A DNA stretch of 64,000 bases from Voacanga thouarsii (Eukaryota > Streptophyta > Magnoliopsida > Gentianales > Apocynaceae), in NCBI GenBank assembly GCA_026120185.1, contig JANUWF010001783.1:3937001-4001000 (forward strand). The letters run 5' to 3'. The position numbers and the translations under genes are program-made. Positions 1 to 11,183 of the stretch are shown piece by piece (position 1 is the stretch's first letter; every line of letters starts with the position of its first letter). The notes beneath the pieces are model-generated. The model searched no databases and was not told where the DNA came from. It worked only from the letters and a program-made list of their open reading frames with translations.

Positions 1-159
1 TTTTAGAGTATACTACTAGAGTTAAAGCGTATAGATTATTGTGTACTGAAAAAAAATAGAACTCTGAAATCTATAATTAGCAGAGATGTTAGTTGATGAG
101 TCTGCTATATTTGGCCAGAGAGAGGAGCTTGGTGATCTTGCAAGTATTAAAGATCAGGG

Positions 160-1360
160 TGCTAACCAGAAGGTTGAGTTTGAGATTGAAACTCCAAAGA
201 AGACAACTGCAAATCTTGTAAAATAGCCCAAGAATACACAAGAATCAGAACCATAGAGTATAGCAATAAGGAGAGAAATAAGAGAAATCAGAAGGCTTCT
301 GAGGTATACAAATTGTGTTGATGTTATTGATGCTAATTCTTTTATATATGCTTTAACATTAGCAGAGAATATTAATTCTGATGAACCACAATCATACAAA
401 GAGGTAATGCAAAGTAAAAAAGCAGCAAAATGGTTGGTTGCTATGAATGAAAAAATTGCAGTCACTTGAGCATAATAAAACATAAGACCTAGTACCATTA
501 CCAAGAGGAATGAAACCAACAGGATACAAATAGGTTTTCAAGAAGAAAGAAGGTATTCCTACAGTTGAACCAACTAGGTTCAAGATAAGGCTTGTGGCGA
601 AAGGTTTTTTTAAGAAGGAAAAAAATAGACTACCATAAAGTATTCTCTCCAGTTGTGAAGCATAAGACCATTCATATTCTTCTAGCCATAGTCTGTACAT
701 TGGATCTAGAGTTAAAACAACAAGATGTGAAAATTGTGTTGTTACATGGGAATTTAAAGGAACAATGTTATACGTTACAATTGGAAGGATTTCTTGATTC
801 TAAAAATGAAATTTGTGTATGTTTGCTAAAAAAATCTCTATATGGTTTGAACAGTCTCCCAGATAGTAGTACAAAAGGTATGATGCATTTATGATTTCTT
901 ATTAGTTTTTACGGATCCTTTTGATAACTGTGTTTACTCTAAAAAGTTATCAGATGGTTTTTTTTATATATTTGTTGCGATATGTGGATGACATGTTGAT
1001 TACAGTGAAGAACAAGGCTGAAATTGATAGGTTGAAGCCTTTGTTAAGTAGTGAATTTAAGATGAAGGAATTCGGTGCAGCCAAGAAGATTTTAGGCATG
1101 GAAATTTGGAGAGATAGGAGGGCAGAATTACTGTATGTATCTCAAAAGAAATACATTGAAAAATTAATGCAGTCTTTTCAGATACAACATTCTAAGTCAA
1201 TTAGTACTCCTTTAGTTGCATACTTTAAACTTAATGCTAGTACACTACCTAATATAAATGAAAAGAAGGATTACATGATTAAAGTTCCTTATTCTAGTGC
1301 TGCTGAAAGCTTGATGTATGCTATGGTATATACTAAGTCAAATTTGCTCATACTGTGAGT
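160..1360 (+). pseudogene. copia pol fragment: linker and reverse transcriptase
   Basis: Translation in shifting frames gives the conserved block before RT (EPQSYKEVMQS, then AAKWLVAMNEK), the FKKKEGIP segment, the FSPVVKH motif (about 640-665), a QQDVKIVLLHGN motif matching the usual LDVKTAFLHG, and the catalytic YVDD box at 981-992. Downstream, MKEFGAAKKILGMEI matches the RT thumb/connection motif. The element would copy its RNA into DNA in cytoplasmic particles. In-frame stops (for example near 225, 469 and 892) and at least two frameshifts rule out a functional protein. Confidence 0.8.
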
Positions 1361-1374
1361 GTCGTAAGTAGAAT

Positions 1375-1934
1375 ATGAGTGATCCAGGTAAAACTCACTG
1401 GGAGGCAATAAAATGGATTATGCGATACTTAAGAGGTACGGTTGATCTTTGTTTGGTTTATGGCACTAATGGTTCTACTAGTGGACTTGTTGGCTATGTA
1501 GATTCTAATTATGGAGGAGACATTATTAAAGGAAGATCCTTGACATATCATATCTTTACCCTCTATGGATATTTTGAGTTGGAAAGCAACACTTTGACCT
1601 ATAGTTACTTTGTCTACAATTGAAGTGGAGTATATGTCAGTGACAGAATAGATTAAAGACGGTATCTGGTTGCATAGTCTTATTGATAGTTTGGATTAAC
1701 TTGAATGTTCAGTGACATATCATTTATTGTGATAGTTAGAGTGCATTGGACTTGGCAAAAAAATCCAATTTGTCATGAAAGATCAAAGCACATTCATATC
1801 AAGTTGAACTTCATATGTTGTTCCCTATAGAGAAGATAGTCACAGGTGATAATCCGGCAGGTATGTTAACAAAACCATTGCCTGCAAAGAAGTTCAAGCA
1901 CAACTTAGATTTGATGAATGTTCGCATAGAATGA
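1375..1934 (+). pseudogene. copia RNase H and polyprotein C-terminus, broken
   Basis: The reading starts with the WEAIKWIMRYLRGT motif, which precedes RNase H in copia elements, then VGYVDSNYGGD containing the first catalytic Asp of RNase H. After a stop at 1621 the similarity continues in other frames through a degenerate HIKLNF-like stretch and ends at GMLTKPLPAKKFKH and a TGA near 1934. The domain would degrade the RNA strand during reverse transcription. Several stops show that it is inactive. Confidence 0.75.
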
Positions 1935-2012
1935 GGCTATTAGGGGCATGAATGACAATGAGGTATTCTTGTATTTCTAATAACTTGGAAAATTCAAGTC
2001 AAGGTAGAAAAT

Positions 2013-2254
2013 TGTTCGTAATCTTGAATTTTTGTGGCAGGCTCGGAGATTGCCACGCGGTACGGTAATATGTATTTCTTATAAATATATAATTTTAGGA
2101 ATTACATGATTAACCCTTTCTGTAACAGTTCTCTGGAAAGAAAAAAGAAATCTCTTCCTACCTATGAACATAGGTCACATTGACCGAACCACATAAATCT
2201 TATGTATCCTTTAATTTTTCTTACTTTTACTTCTTTCAATTATTACGATTTTTC
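2013..2254 (+). repeat. candidate short 3' LTR of the first copia remnant
   Basis: Shortly after the pol stop, a purine-rich stretch (AAGTCAAGGTAGAAAAT) is followed by a segment that starts with TG and ends with CA. It holds a TATAAATATATA-like box near 2082. Copia LTRs usually begin just after such a purine tract. No second LTR is available for comparison, so the limits are provisional. Confidence 0.4.

Positions 2255-2255
<1 letters not shown>

Positions 2256-2290
<35 letters not shown>
2256..2290. repeat. (TA)n microsatellite
   Basis: Pure alternating TA, followed by a short CA/TA transition tract to about 2310. Confidence 0.95.
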
Positions 2291-2295
<5 letters not shown>

Positions 2296-2577
2296 GTACA
2301 TACATATATTAAAATTTTGAAATTTGGGGTGAAAGTGTAATCTATGAAAGGTGATAATAGTTGAGCTATAAATAAGTAGCTTAGAAAAAATAAGATTCAT
2401 GGTTATAAACTAGTTGTTTCGCTTGTTGGTTGTTCCCAATCAGAGCAATATGAGTAAAGTGCCTAAATATTGAAACCTTATTTCGCATGAAAGTTCGATC
2501 ATCACTTTAAAATGGATGGTGATATTTTCACTAGTGTTTTTAACTTGCATTGAATTATTTGATTATCTACAAGCTTA

Positions 2578-2940
2578 TACTCCTTTCTTCATAAATTATC
2601 TGTCCTATTTAATTGATTATGCAGGTATTAAAATAAGTAAGTTGTTTAGGTAATTAAACATTTACTTCTAATTTTACCCTTAAAATTTAATTTATTCTGT
2701 CTCTCTATTTATTAAGCACTCAAATTTCTAAACTTTGATATACTCAAAATTGCTTCTCTCTCCTATTATTTAAATGGGATTAGTTCGTTGTGAAATAAAT
2801 TATCTAATATGTTTGAAAAATTGAGTGTTATTAAATGGGAATAAATTTAAAATATTAAATCTTAATTTCCTAACAAAACAGATAATTTGGAATAAAAATT
2901 AAGTTAGAAATAGGATAGTTAATTTGGGATGAAGGGAGTA
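2578..2940. mobile_element. Stowaway-like MITE
   Basis: The ends are inverted copies. The left end starts TACTCCTTTCTTCATAAATT, and the reverse complement of the right end starts TACTCCCTTCATCCCAAATT. The element is flanked by TA (2578-2579 and 2939-2940), the target duplication of Tc1/mariner-type MITEs. It is AT-rich, has no coding capacity, and shares internal sequence with the element at 3000-3468. Confidence 0.85.
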
Positions 2941-2999
2941 ACTTTAATAACTTGGGAACCGAAACTACCAGACTCTCCTTCTTTCCCATTGATATATAC

Positions 3000-3468
3000 T
3001 ACTCTCTCCATCCCAAATTATATGTCCACTTTAACCGATTACGCAGGAATTAAGAAAAATAAGTTTTTTAGTTAATTAAACATTCTCTTCCATTTTTACC
3101 CTTAAAATTCAAAGATAAATATCTTTCTTTATATTAAAAAGTATACAAACTCTAAAATTTTGATATAACTCAAAATTACTTCTCTCTCCTAAGTATTTAA
3201 TTCTTGTTAGGAAATGGGTCAAAATATTGCTAAGTATTTATTTCTCTCTTCAAGTTACTATTGATATTTTTTGGAAATTAACGAGTTGAGCATGAATAAC
3301 ATAACTCGTAAAATGAATTTTTTATTACATTTTAATATATTTGAGAAATAGAATACTATTAAATAGGGATAAATTTAGAATATTAAATTTTGATTTCTTA
3401 AAAATACAGATAATTTGGGATAATGATTAAACTAGAATGTGGACTGATAATTTAGAATGGAGGGAGTA
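3000..3468. mobile_element. Stowaway-like MITE, 469 bp
   Basis: The terminal inverted repeats pair over about 28 bp (left CTCTCTCCATCCCAAATTAT; right end ATAATTTAGAATGGAGGGAG) and sit between TA dinucleotides. Close relatives in this window are 14163-14630 (same orientation) and 13355-13823 (inverted). It has no coding capacity. An autonomous mariner-like transposase elsewhere in the genome would have moved it. Confidence 0.9.
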
Positions 3469-3749
3469 CCTCTATTTCACAATATAAGTCACTTTAAACT
3501 TGAAATTTTTTTTCATAATATAGGTTGTTTTACAAAATTTTATAAATTTTTTTTTTTTCTAACTCTACCCTTCTATGTAATCTCTTTCCTTCCACTAATT
3601 ATGACCCAAGCCTCTCTAATTACCAAAGTAGACAAAGACTTAATTAAAGGTATTTTAGGAAGTTTAGTTTTAAAATTATCTGGAATTTATGCACTCTTAA
3701 TTCGTGTGCATAAGTCTAAAATGACTTCTATTGTGAAAAGAATGTAGTA
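3467..3749. mobile_element. second MITE family, abutting the previous one
   Basis: The left end (TACCTCTATTTCACAATATA) and the reverse complement of the right end (TACTACATTCTTTTCACAAT) are inverted repeats, and both are flanked by TA. The left TA (3467-3468) is the same dinucleotide as the right TA of the preceding MITE, so one element landed exactly at the end of the other. The open frame inside is not coding. Confidence 0.8.
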
Positions 3750-3842
3750 TTTTTTTTTCAACTAAAAAAAAAATGAAGAAGCCACAGTTTATTCCTCGAT
3801 TGATTAGCCTAGATTTTGTTTTAGGCTAATTAATCTAATTTA

Positions 3843-4152
3843 TACTCCCTCCGTTTTAAAATATTTGTTCATGAAATCTTTTGCACACAAATTAAGGGTA
3901 TTGAAAACAATACTATAATTTAGATAAAGTTCATATTCTATCCATATTAAAAACACGATAATTATTGGTTGGTGAAAATTTTTAAGAAGTAAAAAAAAAG
4001 AAAAGTTTTATAAAGTTGTGTAGTCGACTTAGAATAAATAGGGGTACAATAAGAAGAAACTAATTATTAACTCTAGAAATATGTACATAAACAAGTATTT
4101 TGAAACAAAACAAAAAAGTTTTATGAATAAGTATTTTGAAATAGAGGGAATA
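3843..4152. mobile_element. third MITE family, about 310 bp
   Basis: The left end is TACTCCCTCCGTTTTAAAAT, and the right end in reverse complement is a near copy starting ATTCCCTCTATTTCAAAATA. TA flanks both sides. A second copy of the same family lies at 14794-15104 and matches along its whole length, including the AACAATACTATAATTTAGAT segment. Confidence 0.85.
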
Positions 4153-4804
4153 ATAATTAATAAGTTGACGACAACAGGTGAAAATTTTATGAAATTAGAT
4201 AGCCAAGGGATTGTAAATATTAACATCAATAAAAATAAAATAAAATTCCTCAGTCCAATAAATTCGAAGACATTTTTCTACGAATACGCAATGGTTGAAT
4301 TATATATAAAACCACAAGGAATTCATTCAATGTATTGAAAAGCAAGAAACCACTCTCTGTTACCGTTTGAAAATTTTTGTCATGGAAATGATAATAATAT
4401 TAGGTTGTTTATTGAGGGATGAGTTGGTATAAGATTAGTTCAAATAAATTTGCTAACTTTTGTAAAGAAGTTATTTAACACCTCTAAATTTTCTAATTAA
4501 AACCATTTTATCCACTAAATTTACAAATTGTAAACTCTCCTAAATTAACATTTTGCTATCATAATTTCCAAAAATATACAAAGTTAAAAAAAATAAATAA
4601 AGAAGATCTTATGCAAAAATAAGATATAATGTATCGCAAATCAATAAACAATGCTTTCGTAAATGATGATATTTATTTTATTTAAATTACAATTAACTTT
4701 ACATTGTGTTTTTTCTATTTCTTTTTCCTTTATCTCTATTTAGTATATAGAGAGATTCCCAATGGAAGCTCGGAAATATTCATTTTTAAACTAGAAGGAC
4801 CACC

Positions 4805-4838
<34 letters not shown>

Positions 4839-5084
4839 CGAGAGAGTGCAATTAATGCATAATTGCAATACATTTACAAATTCAGAGCTAAGAATCTAAT
4901 TGCTTCACTTATTTGCTTCAGTACTACTAAAGGGCATTGTAATTGATTTTGGATTAGATTGATATGGACATATGACCTAATATATGAAGTAGTAATTGCA
5001 CTTGGAGCAATTAAATGTAATTAGAAAGCACTATCTTTAAATAAATATATTGATTCCTTTTACAATATCATTGCCATTGTCTTA
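4153..5084. other. AT-rich intergenic DNA, no gene seen
   Basis: No convincing coding frame or RNA gene. A compound microsatellite, (GT)n then (GA)n, lies at 4805-4846. The short open frame across 4081-4338 starts inside a MITE and is not coding. Confidence 0.6.
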
Positions 5085-5104
5085 GTTTTAGCTAGCAATG
5101 GCAA

Positions 5105-5235
5105 CTGGGCCGGCCTGCACGGTTTCGGGCCGTGCCGGGCCTGTTTGGGCCGGTCCCTGGGCCAGAGGCTCTGGGACTGGATCAGACCGGGACCTAGACC
5201 AAGGCCCGTGTGGTCCGCGGGCCGACCCGTGGCTT
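5105..5235. repeat. GC-rich subterminal repeats, left end of hAT
   Basis: Repeated GGCC, GGGCCG and GGCCGTGCCGGG blocks in both orientations lie just inside the left terminal repeat, in strong contrast to the AT-rich surroundings. In hAT elements such arrays are commonly transposase binding sites. That role is inferred here. Confidence 0.7.
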
Positions 5236-5462
5236 ATTTCTCTTTTTTTTTTTCCTACTTAACATAATTTTTTAAAATTATAAAAAAACTACCTTAAAGT
5301 GGTGGGGGGTTTGGCTTGGACCCCTACCTGTTTTATTAATTAATAAAATAAAGATTACATAAGAGGGGAACTTGATGCCTAAACCTCTTAAAAATATTAC
5401 AATGATTAAAATTTAAAAATATAATAAATATCCTAAAAATAAAATTAAATACATAATATTAC

Positions 5463-7637
5463 TTATCCTAAATTCCTAATTACAAAAATACTAAATTTAC
5501 TACTTGGTTCACCCCATTCATCATCTGAGTCATCATCAATAATCTACGAATTAGCCGTCCTATCTTCGGCTGCAAACCAACTACTACAACACATTAACAT
5601 CTCCAAAGTTTGAGGTGCCAATCGAGATATTCTTTCATCGATTGTTCGAGCGCTCTCACTGAAGACGCTTTCCGATGACACTGTAGAGATTGGTGGTGTC
5701 AAAAGATCACGTGCCATTTTTGGTCAAATGGGGTATTGACTTATATGAGTTTTCCACCAACCACAAATATCAAAATGCTGATCTTCATTTTCTACCAATG
5801 GCTACATCTCATAAATTGCCATCTCGTTGTAGGTAGTAGTCGATCTTTTTTTACGTTTCATAATACCCCATGGATTAAATACTGATGAAATTGATGAGGT
5901 AGATTTTCGCGGAGGTTGAAAGTAACTACTAGATGATGAAGCCTGCCAACTTAAATTAGGAGAACTAGAAAAAGAAGACTCAAACTCATACAAATGATAC
6001 ATGTTAGATAAAGTTTTAGCTATTTTATCTTTTATGTCTTTTATCATACATTGTTTAAGTGCTTGTGATTCATCAAAATCTAATGTTTCATATAAATATT
6101 CAATAATACTATGAAAACCCAGCGTCTTTACTCTAGGATCTATACACAATGCCATACAATATAAAATAGGAATATCTTTATAATATTTTTTATATTTTTC
6201 AAACATACTTCTCATAAAAAAAAACCATATTGGGGATGATACATATATTCACCAAAAATATGTGCTACCTTGGCAAGTGTTGGAAGAATATGATGAGTAG
6301 TGGGATAATAAGATCCCGATAAAAGTTTAGTAGCTTCTTTGAAAGTAAATAAAAATGTTGAAAATGCAGTACAATTTTCAAAATGAGCTTCAGTTAGTGG
6401 AGGTTGAAAATTATTATTATTACAAAATTCAATAAGTTGGTTTTGAAAAGGTATAATACTTTCAAACATATCTAAAGTTGAGTTCCATCTAGTTTACAAT
6501 CTAATCTAAATTTTTTAAAAGATACACCTTGTTCTCGGCATAATGCCTTAAAATTTTATTGCCTAGTTGGGGATGTTTTAATAAATAAAACAACATTTCT
6601 AATTATATTAACAATATCATCAATATATTTATATCCTTCTTTAACACATAAATTAAGTATATGACAAGCACACCTAGTATGAAATAAAATACCATCTAAC
6701 ATAGGATTCATAGTATTTTTTAAAATTGTTATGACAGAATCATTATTTGAAGCATTATCTAAAGAAATAGAAATAATTTTATTTAAAATCCTATATTCAC
6801 GACATGTTTGAGTAATCATTCTAGCTATACTACTACCTACATGAGGATATTCAAATAATTTAAAACAAATAGTTCTTTTTTTACTAACCAATCATGATCT
6901 ATCCAATGACATGTAATGCATAAATAAGATTCATTAGTAATTGCAGTCCAACCATCACAAGTAAGAGCAAATTTCCAATTACAAGAATCAAACATAGAAA
7001 TTAGATACCCTTTCATTTCTTTATATATCTTTATTATATCATTTTTTAATGTTGTTCTATGAATTCTTTTCCATGCTGGTTGACAATTATTTTGCATATA
7101 TTGTTCATAATGTGGATTTTCTGCAAAATTAAAAGGTAATTTAGTTTGAACAATCATTTTAGCAAATGCATTTCTATTTTTTCTATGATCATATTGAAAA
7201 TTACCAACCATTTGACCTCCTATAGTACGTATTTGTTGTTGTTTAAGTAAGTTTTCTAACCAATCATTATGTGACCTTTTCATATGTCTAACTAATGTTC
7301 CCATCCCTCCTCCCTTCTTATGTGCATATACCGTTTTACAAATTTTACATGTTGCCTTATCACTATCATTATCTTTTTCAAAAAGATTCCAAACCACAGA
7401 TGTTTTTGCTTTAGTTGTAACATCCGTTGTTTCAACATCATCCTCACCTATATTAGATGCTTCGGGATTAATTATTGGAGTTGGTTGTGATTGTAAAACA
7501 CTAACACTAGGCCTACTAGAACCTTCATCTTCATTACCTGTTTCATTATTTATTAAATTCAAAGCTGGATTTATATTAAAATCAAAATGTGCAGATGATT
7601 GAAATAAAGAAAAATGATGATATTGATTTGGATCCAT
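5463..7637 (-). pseudogene. hAT transposase (BED zinc finger, RICESLEEPER-like), broken
   Basis: Reads from ATG at 7637. The N-terminus holds a BED finger (about residues 80-120): SVVWNLFEKD, CKICKTVYAHKKGGGMG, HMKRSH with C2H2-type ligands. Next come the catalytic core pieces ALTCDGWTAITNES (first Asp), SLDNASNNDSVI (second Asp) and CHILNLCVKEGY. The C-terminal dimerisation block, ARDLLTPPISTVSSESVFS (about 5735-5680), carries the catalytic Glu. The protein would cut and join the element ends in the nucleus. Lesions are a frameshift near 6880, a stop at 6553 followed by a further frame change near 6490, a frameshift in a homopolymer near 6220, and stops at 5802, near 5735 and near 5552. All three catalytic acidic residues survive, so decay is recent or slow. 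Confidence 0.9.
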
Positions 7638-8121
7638 TATTTTTTAAAAAAAAAAACAAGCAATCAAAATTCAAATAAAAGTTCAAAAAAAAAGTATTAA
7701 CAAATAATGAAATAAGAGAATTGAAAAATATAAATAACAAATTAATTTAAAAATTAAACAAATAACTAAAACAAATAAACAACTAATAAAGCTAAAATAA
7801 AAGAATGTAAGATTAAGAAATACTAACTTGTTGATGACCAAAATTCAAGAATAACAATACTTTGTTGAGCACTTGAGCTTTTTACTTCTTGTATCCACTA
7901 TTTTGCTACTCAACAATCTTCCAAAATATGAAGACTTTCTTGATGAATTGAAAAAGTATTAACACAAAAATAAATTCTATTCTAATACTCTTTGTAGAGA
8001 AAATGAATAAATTTGAGGATAATGAGAGAAAGATGAATGGAAATAAGAGAGAATTGGAGAGAATTGGAGAGAGTTTGAGAGAATTGGAGAGTGTTGATGA
8101 GTTTTGGGTTGAATTGGGGGG

Positions 8122-8129
8122 TATTTATA
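8122..8129 (-). promoter_or_regulatory. possible TATA box of the hAT transposase
   Basis: On the minus strand the sequence reads CTATAAATACC, about 490 bp upstream of the transposase ATG and inside the element. The stretch downstream (8000-8100) is a CT-rich leader on the minus strand. No intron limits were confirmed. Confidence 0.45.
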
Positions 8130-8244
8130 GAGTTTTGGGGGTTAGGGACCAAATTGCAAAAAAAAAATACTTCAGCCGTTTTAGGGGCTAAACTGTAAAA
8201 AAAAAATAAAGGACCAAATTTAAAAAAAAAAAGCATCTCTCAGG

Positions 8245-8395
8245 CGGGACCGGCCCGCCGAGCCGCGTGCCCAAGCGGGCCGGCCCGTGACGGGCCAAGA
8301 ATTTTATCTCCTGGCCCGGCCCGGCCCGGCCCGGCCTTAGGACCAAACCGGTGAACAGTCTCGGGCTGCCGAACGGACCCGGCTCGGCCCAATTG
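8245..8395. repeat. GC-rich subterminal repeats, right end of hAT
   Basis: Tandem GGCCC units (CCCGGCCCGGCCCGGCC at about 8316-8334) and CGGCCCG blocks in both orientations mirror the array at the left end. This is the most GC-rich part of the window. Confidence 0.7.
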
Positions 8396-8412
8396 CCATT
8401 GCTAGTTTTAGC

Positions 8413-9344
8413 CCTTTTTTTTCCTCATTCCTTTCCTTCCTACTATAGTACTCTTTTTGAAGCAGAATTCAAGGGGCTTGAATTTTTCTCTCTCTTGATT
8501 CTACCTTTTTCCCTTTTATGAAAAGCCCAAGAAAGCTGCATTTACTAATAGTATTTGATCCTTTTCCTTTTTTGCCACATGAAAATGTAAAGTTAGCTTT
8601 CGTAACCACAATATTATGGTTTGCATAGGTTTAATGTTTTTGCCATGAAAGCCAATTCGTTACAATTAATCAAGTTGTGTACATATAGCCTATGACGGAA
8701 AAGTGAAGAATTTATTTTGTATTCTAATTTTATTAGAATTAAGAAAGTTGTTTATACAGTTTAAAAGTATTTCTTTATAGATTATCCTGCATGGTGTAAT
8801 TCTAATCCTAGGTTTTAGTTATGAGGTTTCTTATTTAGACTATTGATGTATAATCTCATACATTTAGATTTATAATATAAAATACTCTTTGTTAATTTGT
8901 CAATTTGTGAGTATTTTGAGAGTTTATACTTTTATATACTACATCATGTTAAAACCTACAAATTTACGCCTTGAAAAGCCCTGAAAATCTCAAAACAGTA
9001 ATTTCTGCGACATGAACTAGCACTAGTTCTAGTGTATTATCTGGTGCCGATTTATTTACTTTTTTAAAGTTCCAATTACGAACCAACGTTTGCTCAACGT
9101 TCATTAGTTTAACATGATATTTTATGAAACAAAAGTGTAACCTTCGTGGGATGGTACCTTTTGATTTTAGATGATGCATGATTTTCATCAAAATAGCATA
9201 ATTTTCATCAAATTAGAATAAGAAATGTTTATTATGTTTTGAGTCTTAATAATTGAGTTTAACTTCCATACCCGGCTGACAATATATAAATAAATAAATA
9301 ATCATAGATAATTTTCATACTTGATTTTTTTTTTTTTACATTAA
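8413..9344. other. intergenic DNA between the hAT and the mannanase 3' end
   Basis: AT-rich sequence without a supported gene. It must contain the 3' UTR and polyadenylation region of the mannanase gene (minus strand, below 9345). No single polyadenylation signal stands out. The small frame at 8964-9191 has no recognisable similarity. Confidence 0.5.
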
Positions 9345-9702
9345 TTAGCTTCTCAGAGATGACAGGCGGCGAGATTGCTGAGTGATAATTCCAGCAGTGG
9401 TTAGGCTATCTTCCAAAACAACCTCATAACCATCACCATAGTTTTCCATATCCCGTGTCAGGGCTTGCCAAAAGATTGCTCCTCCACAAGGACCTCCGGT
9501 TCTTGCACAAGTGTAAATGGCTTCATAGATTTCTGCAAAATATGAGTCCCTTGTTGTCATGTTGTAACCTGATAATCTTGTAGATTGTCCAAACTCTGCC
9601 AATAGGAATGGTTTCCTTAACACCGAAATGGAATCTTCAATGTGCGATTCGAACCATCTATAGACAAATTCTTCTTTGGCCTGGGCATCCGAACCAGGCA
9701 TC
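9345..9702 (-). CDS. MAN: mannanase exon 5 (nucleophile Glu, C-terminus)
   Basis: Opens at MPGSDAQAKEEFVYRW, holds the nucleophile Glu in LLAEFGQSTR and the conserved GGAIFWQ, and ends at TAA (9345-9347). The bases before the expected first nucleotide read TTCG, not the required AG, so the acceptor seems lost. Confidence 0.85.
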
Positions 9703-10094
9703 CGAACATTCAAAAAATGAAAGATGGCGGCCCTTTATCACTAATGAAAAATTATAACATATATTACTGATTCATGAATTAAGTGTATTAGTAATTTGAA
9801 CCGTGTATAATATAAATTATACAATATAACTCTTTAATACATTTGATTCACCCATTCATAATCCATATAAAAATTGCTCTATCATTAACTACTATTTAGT
9901 TCCAATTTAGGATCAATTCACTTATTGTATTTGTACACTCTCAAATGAACCATCTACTGTGCGGCCATACCCACTCTACGCATATCCTCCACATCTGTCC
10001 CACTGTTATAGTCATGGTTCGACTTTTTCTAGTCAAAATATTGCCTTTTTCTATCAAATATTTGTGCTGAGTTTTTTAGATTTTCAAGATTATT

Positions 10095-10096
<2 letters not shown>

Positions 10097-10182
<86 letters not shown>
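10097..10182. repeat. compound microsatellite (CT)n(AT)n in mannanase intron 4
   Basis: About 47 bp of CT runs directly into about 39 bp of AT. The ORF across it, with its repeated RE and YI dipeptides, is a repeat artefact. Confidence 0.95.
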
Positions 10183-10185
<3 letters not shown>

Positions 10186-10241
10186 CTGATACTTGCATTT
10201 CTGTTGAAAATCTAAGTAGATTATTGAGTTGAAGAGGTTAC

Positions 10242-10431
10242 CATTGATCAGGATACAAATGAATCTCCGAATAAGATTATTCCAAATGAAGTCGGTCGCA
10301 ACTGATTGATTCCCAGGATTGAATTCTTTCCTGTAAGGCTTCGACTCTCCATAAAATCCTTCAAGACCAACTTCCAGAAGATGATTACTGTCAATGGACT
10401 TGACATGAAACGCCATTTCTGCAATCCAATA
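10242..10431 (-). CDS. MAN: mannanase exon 4 (with internal deletion)
   Basis: The acceptor is TTTTCCCAG and the donor GTAACC. It opens with [20 protein letters not shown] and [11 protein letters not shown]. After FIWNNLI the frame breaks: the next recognisable motif, IHLYPDQW, is one frame off and about 16 nt too close, which points to a short deletion near 10264. Confidence 0.85.
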
Positions 10432-10549
10432 CTGGGAAAAGAAAGGAAAATGGAAATGAAGGCAACTATGAAATATACACATGATTGCATTTTGCAGCAA
10501 TCTGTCGTCATTTACCAACGAATTTTATCAATGATTAGAGATTACATAC

Positions 10550-10672
10550 CTCAAGCGATCTTCCTGTTAAGTCAGATTGGCAACGAGGCTCATTCATGAG
10601 CTCCCATGCAAATATGGTGGGATCGTCCTTATAAGCTATCCCAGTAAATGTGTTGACTCTTGTGAGCACAGC
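10550..10672 (-). CDS. MAN: mannanase exon 3 (acid/base Glu)
   Basis: 123 bp, 41 codons, phase 0. The acceptor is TTTGCAG and the donor GTATGT. It contains the catalytic acid/base Glu in WELMNEPRC and the preceding YKDDPTIFA. Confidence 0.9.
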
Positions 10673-10962
10673 CTGCAAAGCCAAATACTGTCAGTTTGCC
10701 AAGGTCCTTTGGAGAACCTGGGAGTTCGGACCGTTCCACTGCCCCGGTCCTACCACTCTCTCATAACTTCTGCGCGACTCTCATTGAATATGAGGGGCCT
10801 AAATGCATGAGCTGGGAAGGAGGTGGGATTAGAACCAGCAGGTTGTCCTTAACACCTGATTTTTTTCGTTTCTTGGGAATTGAAGGTGATGTAACTTGTG
10901 TACTTTAATAGACAGGTAAGGGTCAACGCCTATACCCAACTTCTAAGGAAGGTTATTATAGA

Positions 10963-10983
10963 GGGGGGGGGGGGGTTGGGGGG
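10963..10983. repeat. G-run in mannanase intron 2
   Basis: Thirteen G, two T, then six G on the plus strand, a few bases from the exon 2 donor. On the transcribed (minus) sense strand it is a C-run. Confidence 0.9.
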
Positions 10984-10988
10984 TAGAC

Positions 10989-11183
10989 CTTGATGTGGTT
11001 TCTGAAATAATGTCTAACAACAAAATTGGTGAAGAAGTCATCTTCGTTGTGCAGGTGCTGGCCTCGCTTCATTGCCCATTGAACATATTGCCCTTTACCT
11101 CCAAACTCTTTCCAGTTGTTCACCAAGCTGAGTATCAGATAAATTCCATGCGTTCTTGCTTCTGACACTACAAAATCCAGTCC
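10989..11183 (-). CDS. MAN: mannanase exon 2
   Basis: 195 bp, 65 codons, phase 0 at both ends. The acceptor is TCAATAG before 11183, and the donor is GTCTAC after AAG at 10989. It encodes [20 protein letters not shown] and the [16 protein letters not shown] motif, both strongly conserved in plant endo-beta-mannanases. Confidence 0.9.

Larger units (their letters stand above)
1..2254 (+). mobile_element. Ty1/copia element remnant, 3' part, cut by the window edge
   Basis: The segment reads, in copia order, as integrase-RT linker, reverse transcriptase, RNase H and a possible short LTR. Frames change repeatedly and several stops interrupt it, so it is a dead copy. The closing residues before the TGA near 1934 (a TKPLP motif followed by KF and LDLMNV) are typical of the end of copia polyproteins. 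Wording around the linker resembles Tork/TNT1-type elements; that lineage is an inference. The 5' LTR, gag and most of integrase lie outside the window. Confidence 0.8.
5093..8404 (-). mobile_element. complete hAT-superfamily DNA transposon, 3.3 kb
   Basis: A perfect 8-bp target duplication, GTTTTAGC, flanks the element (5085-5092 and 8405-8412). The ends are inverted repeats: TAGCAATGGCAACTGGGCC on the left, and on the right the reverse complement TAGCAATGGCAATTGGGCC. Eight-bp duplications and these ends are hallmarks of hAT elements. Inside lie GC-rich subterminal arrays at both ends and a minus-strand BED/hAT transposase. The intact duplication suggests a fairly recent insertion, yet the transposase has stops and frameshifts, so this copy probably depended on another for mobility. 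Confidence 0.95.

Noticed and set aside
10093..10518. 141-residue frame with RE and YI repeats
   Set aside because: Its C-terminal part is a translated (CT)n(AT)n microsatellite in an intron; only the exon 4 part is real and is annotated.
10780..10850. B-box-like word (GGTTCTAATCCCAC on the minus strand) in mannanase intron 2
   Set aside because: No A box at the right distance and no tRNA-like fold, so neither a tRNA nor a supported SINE.
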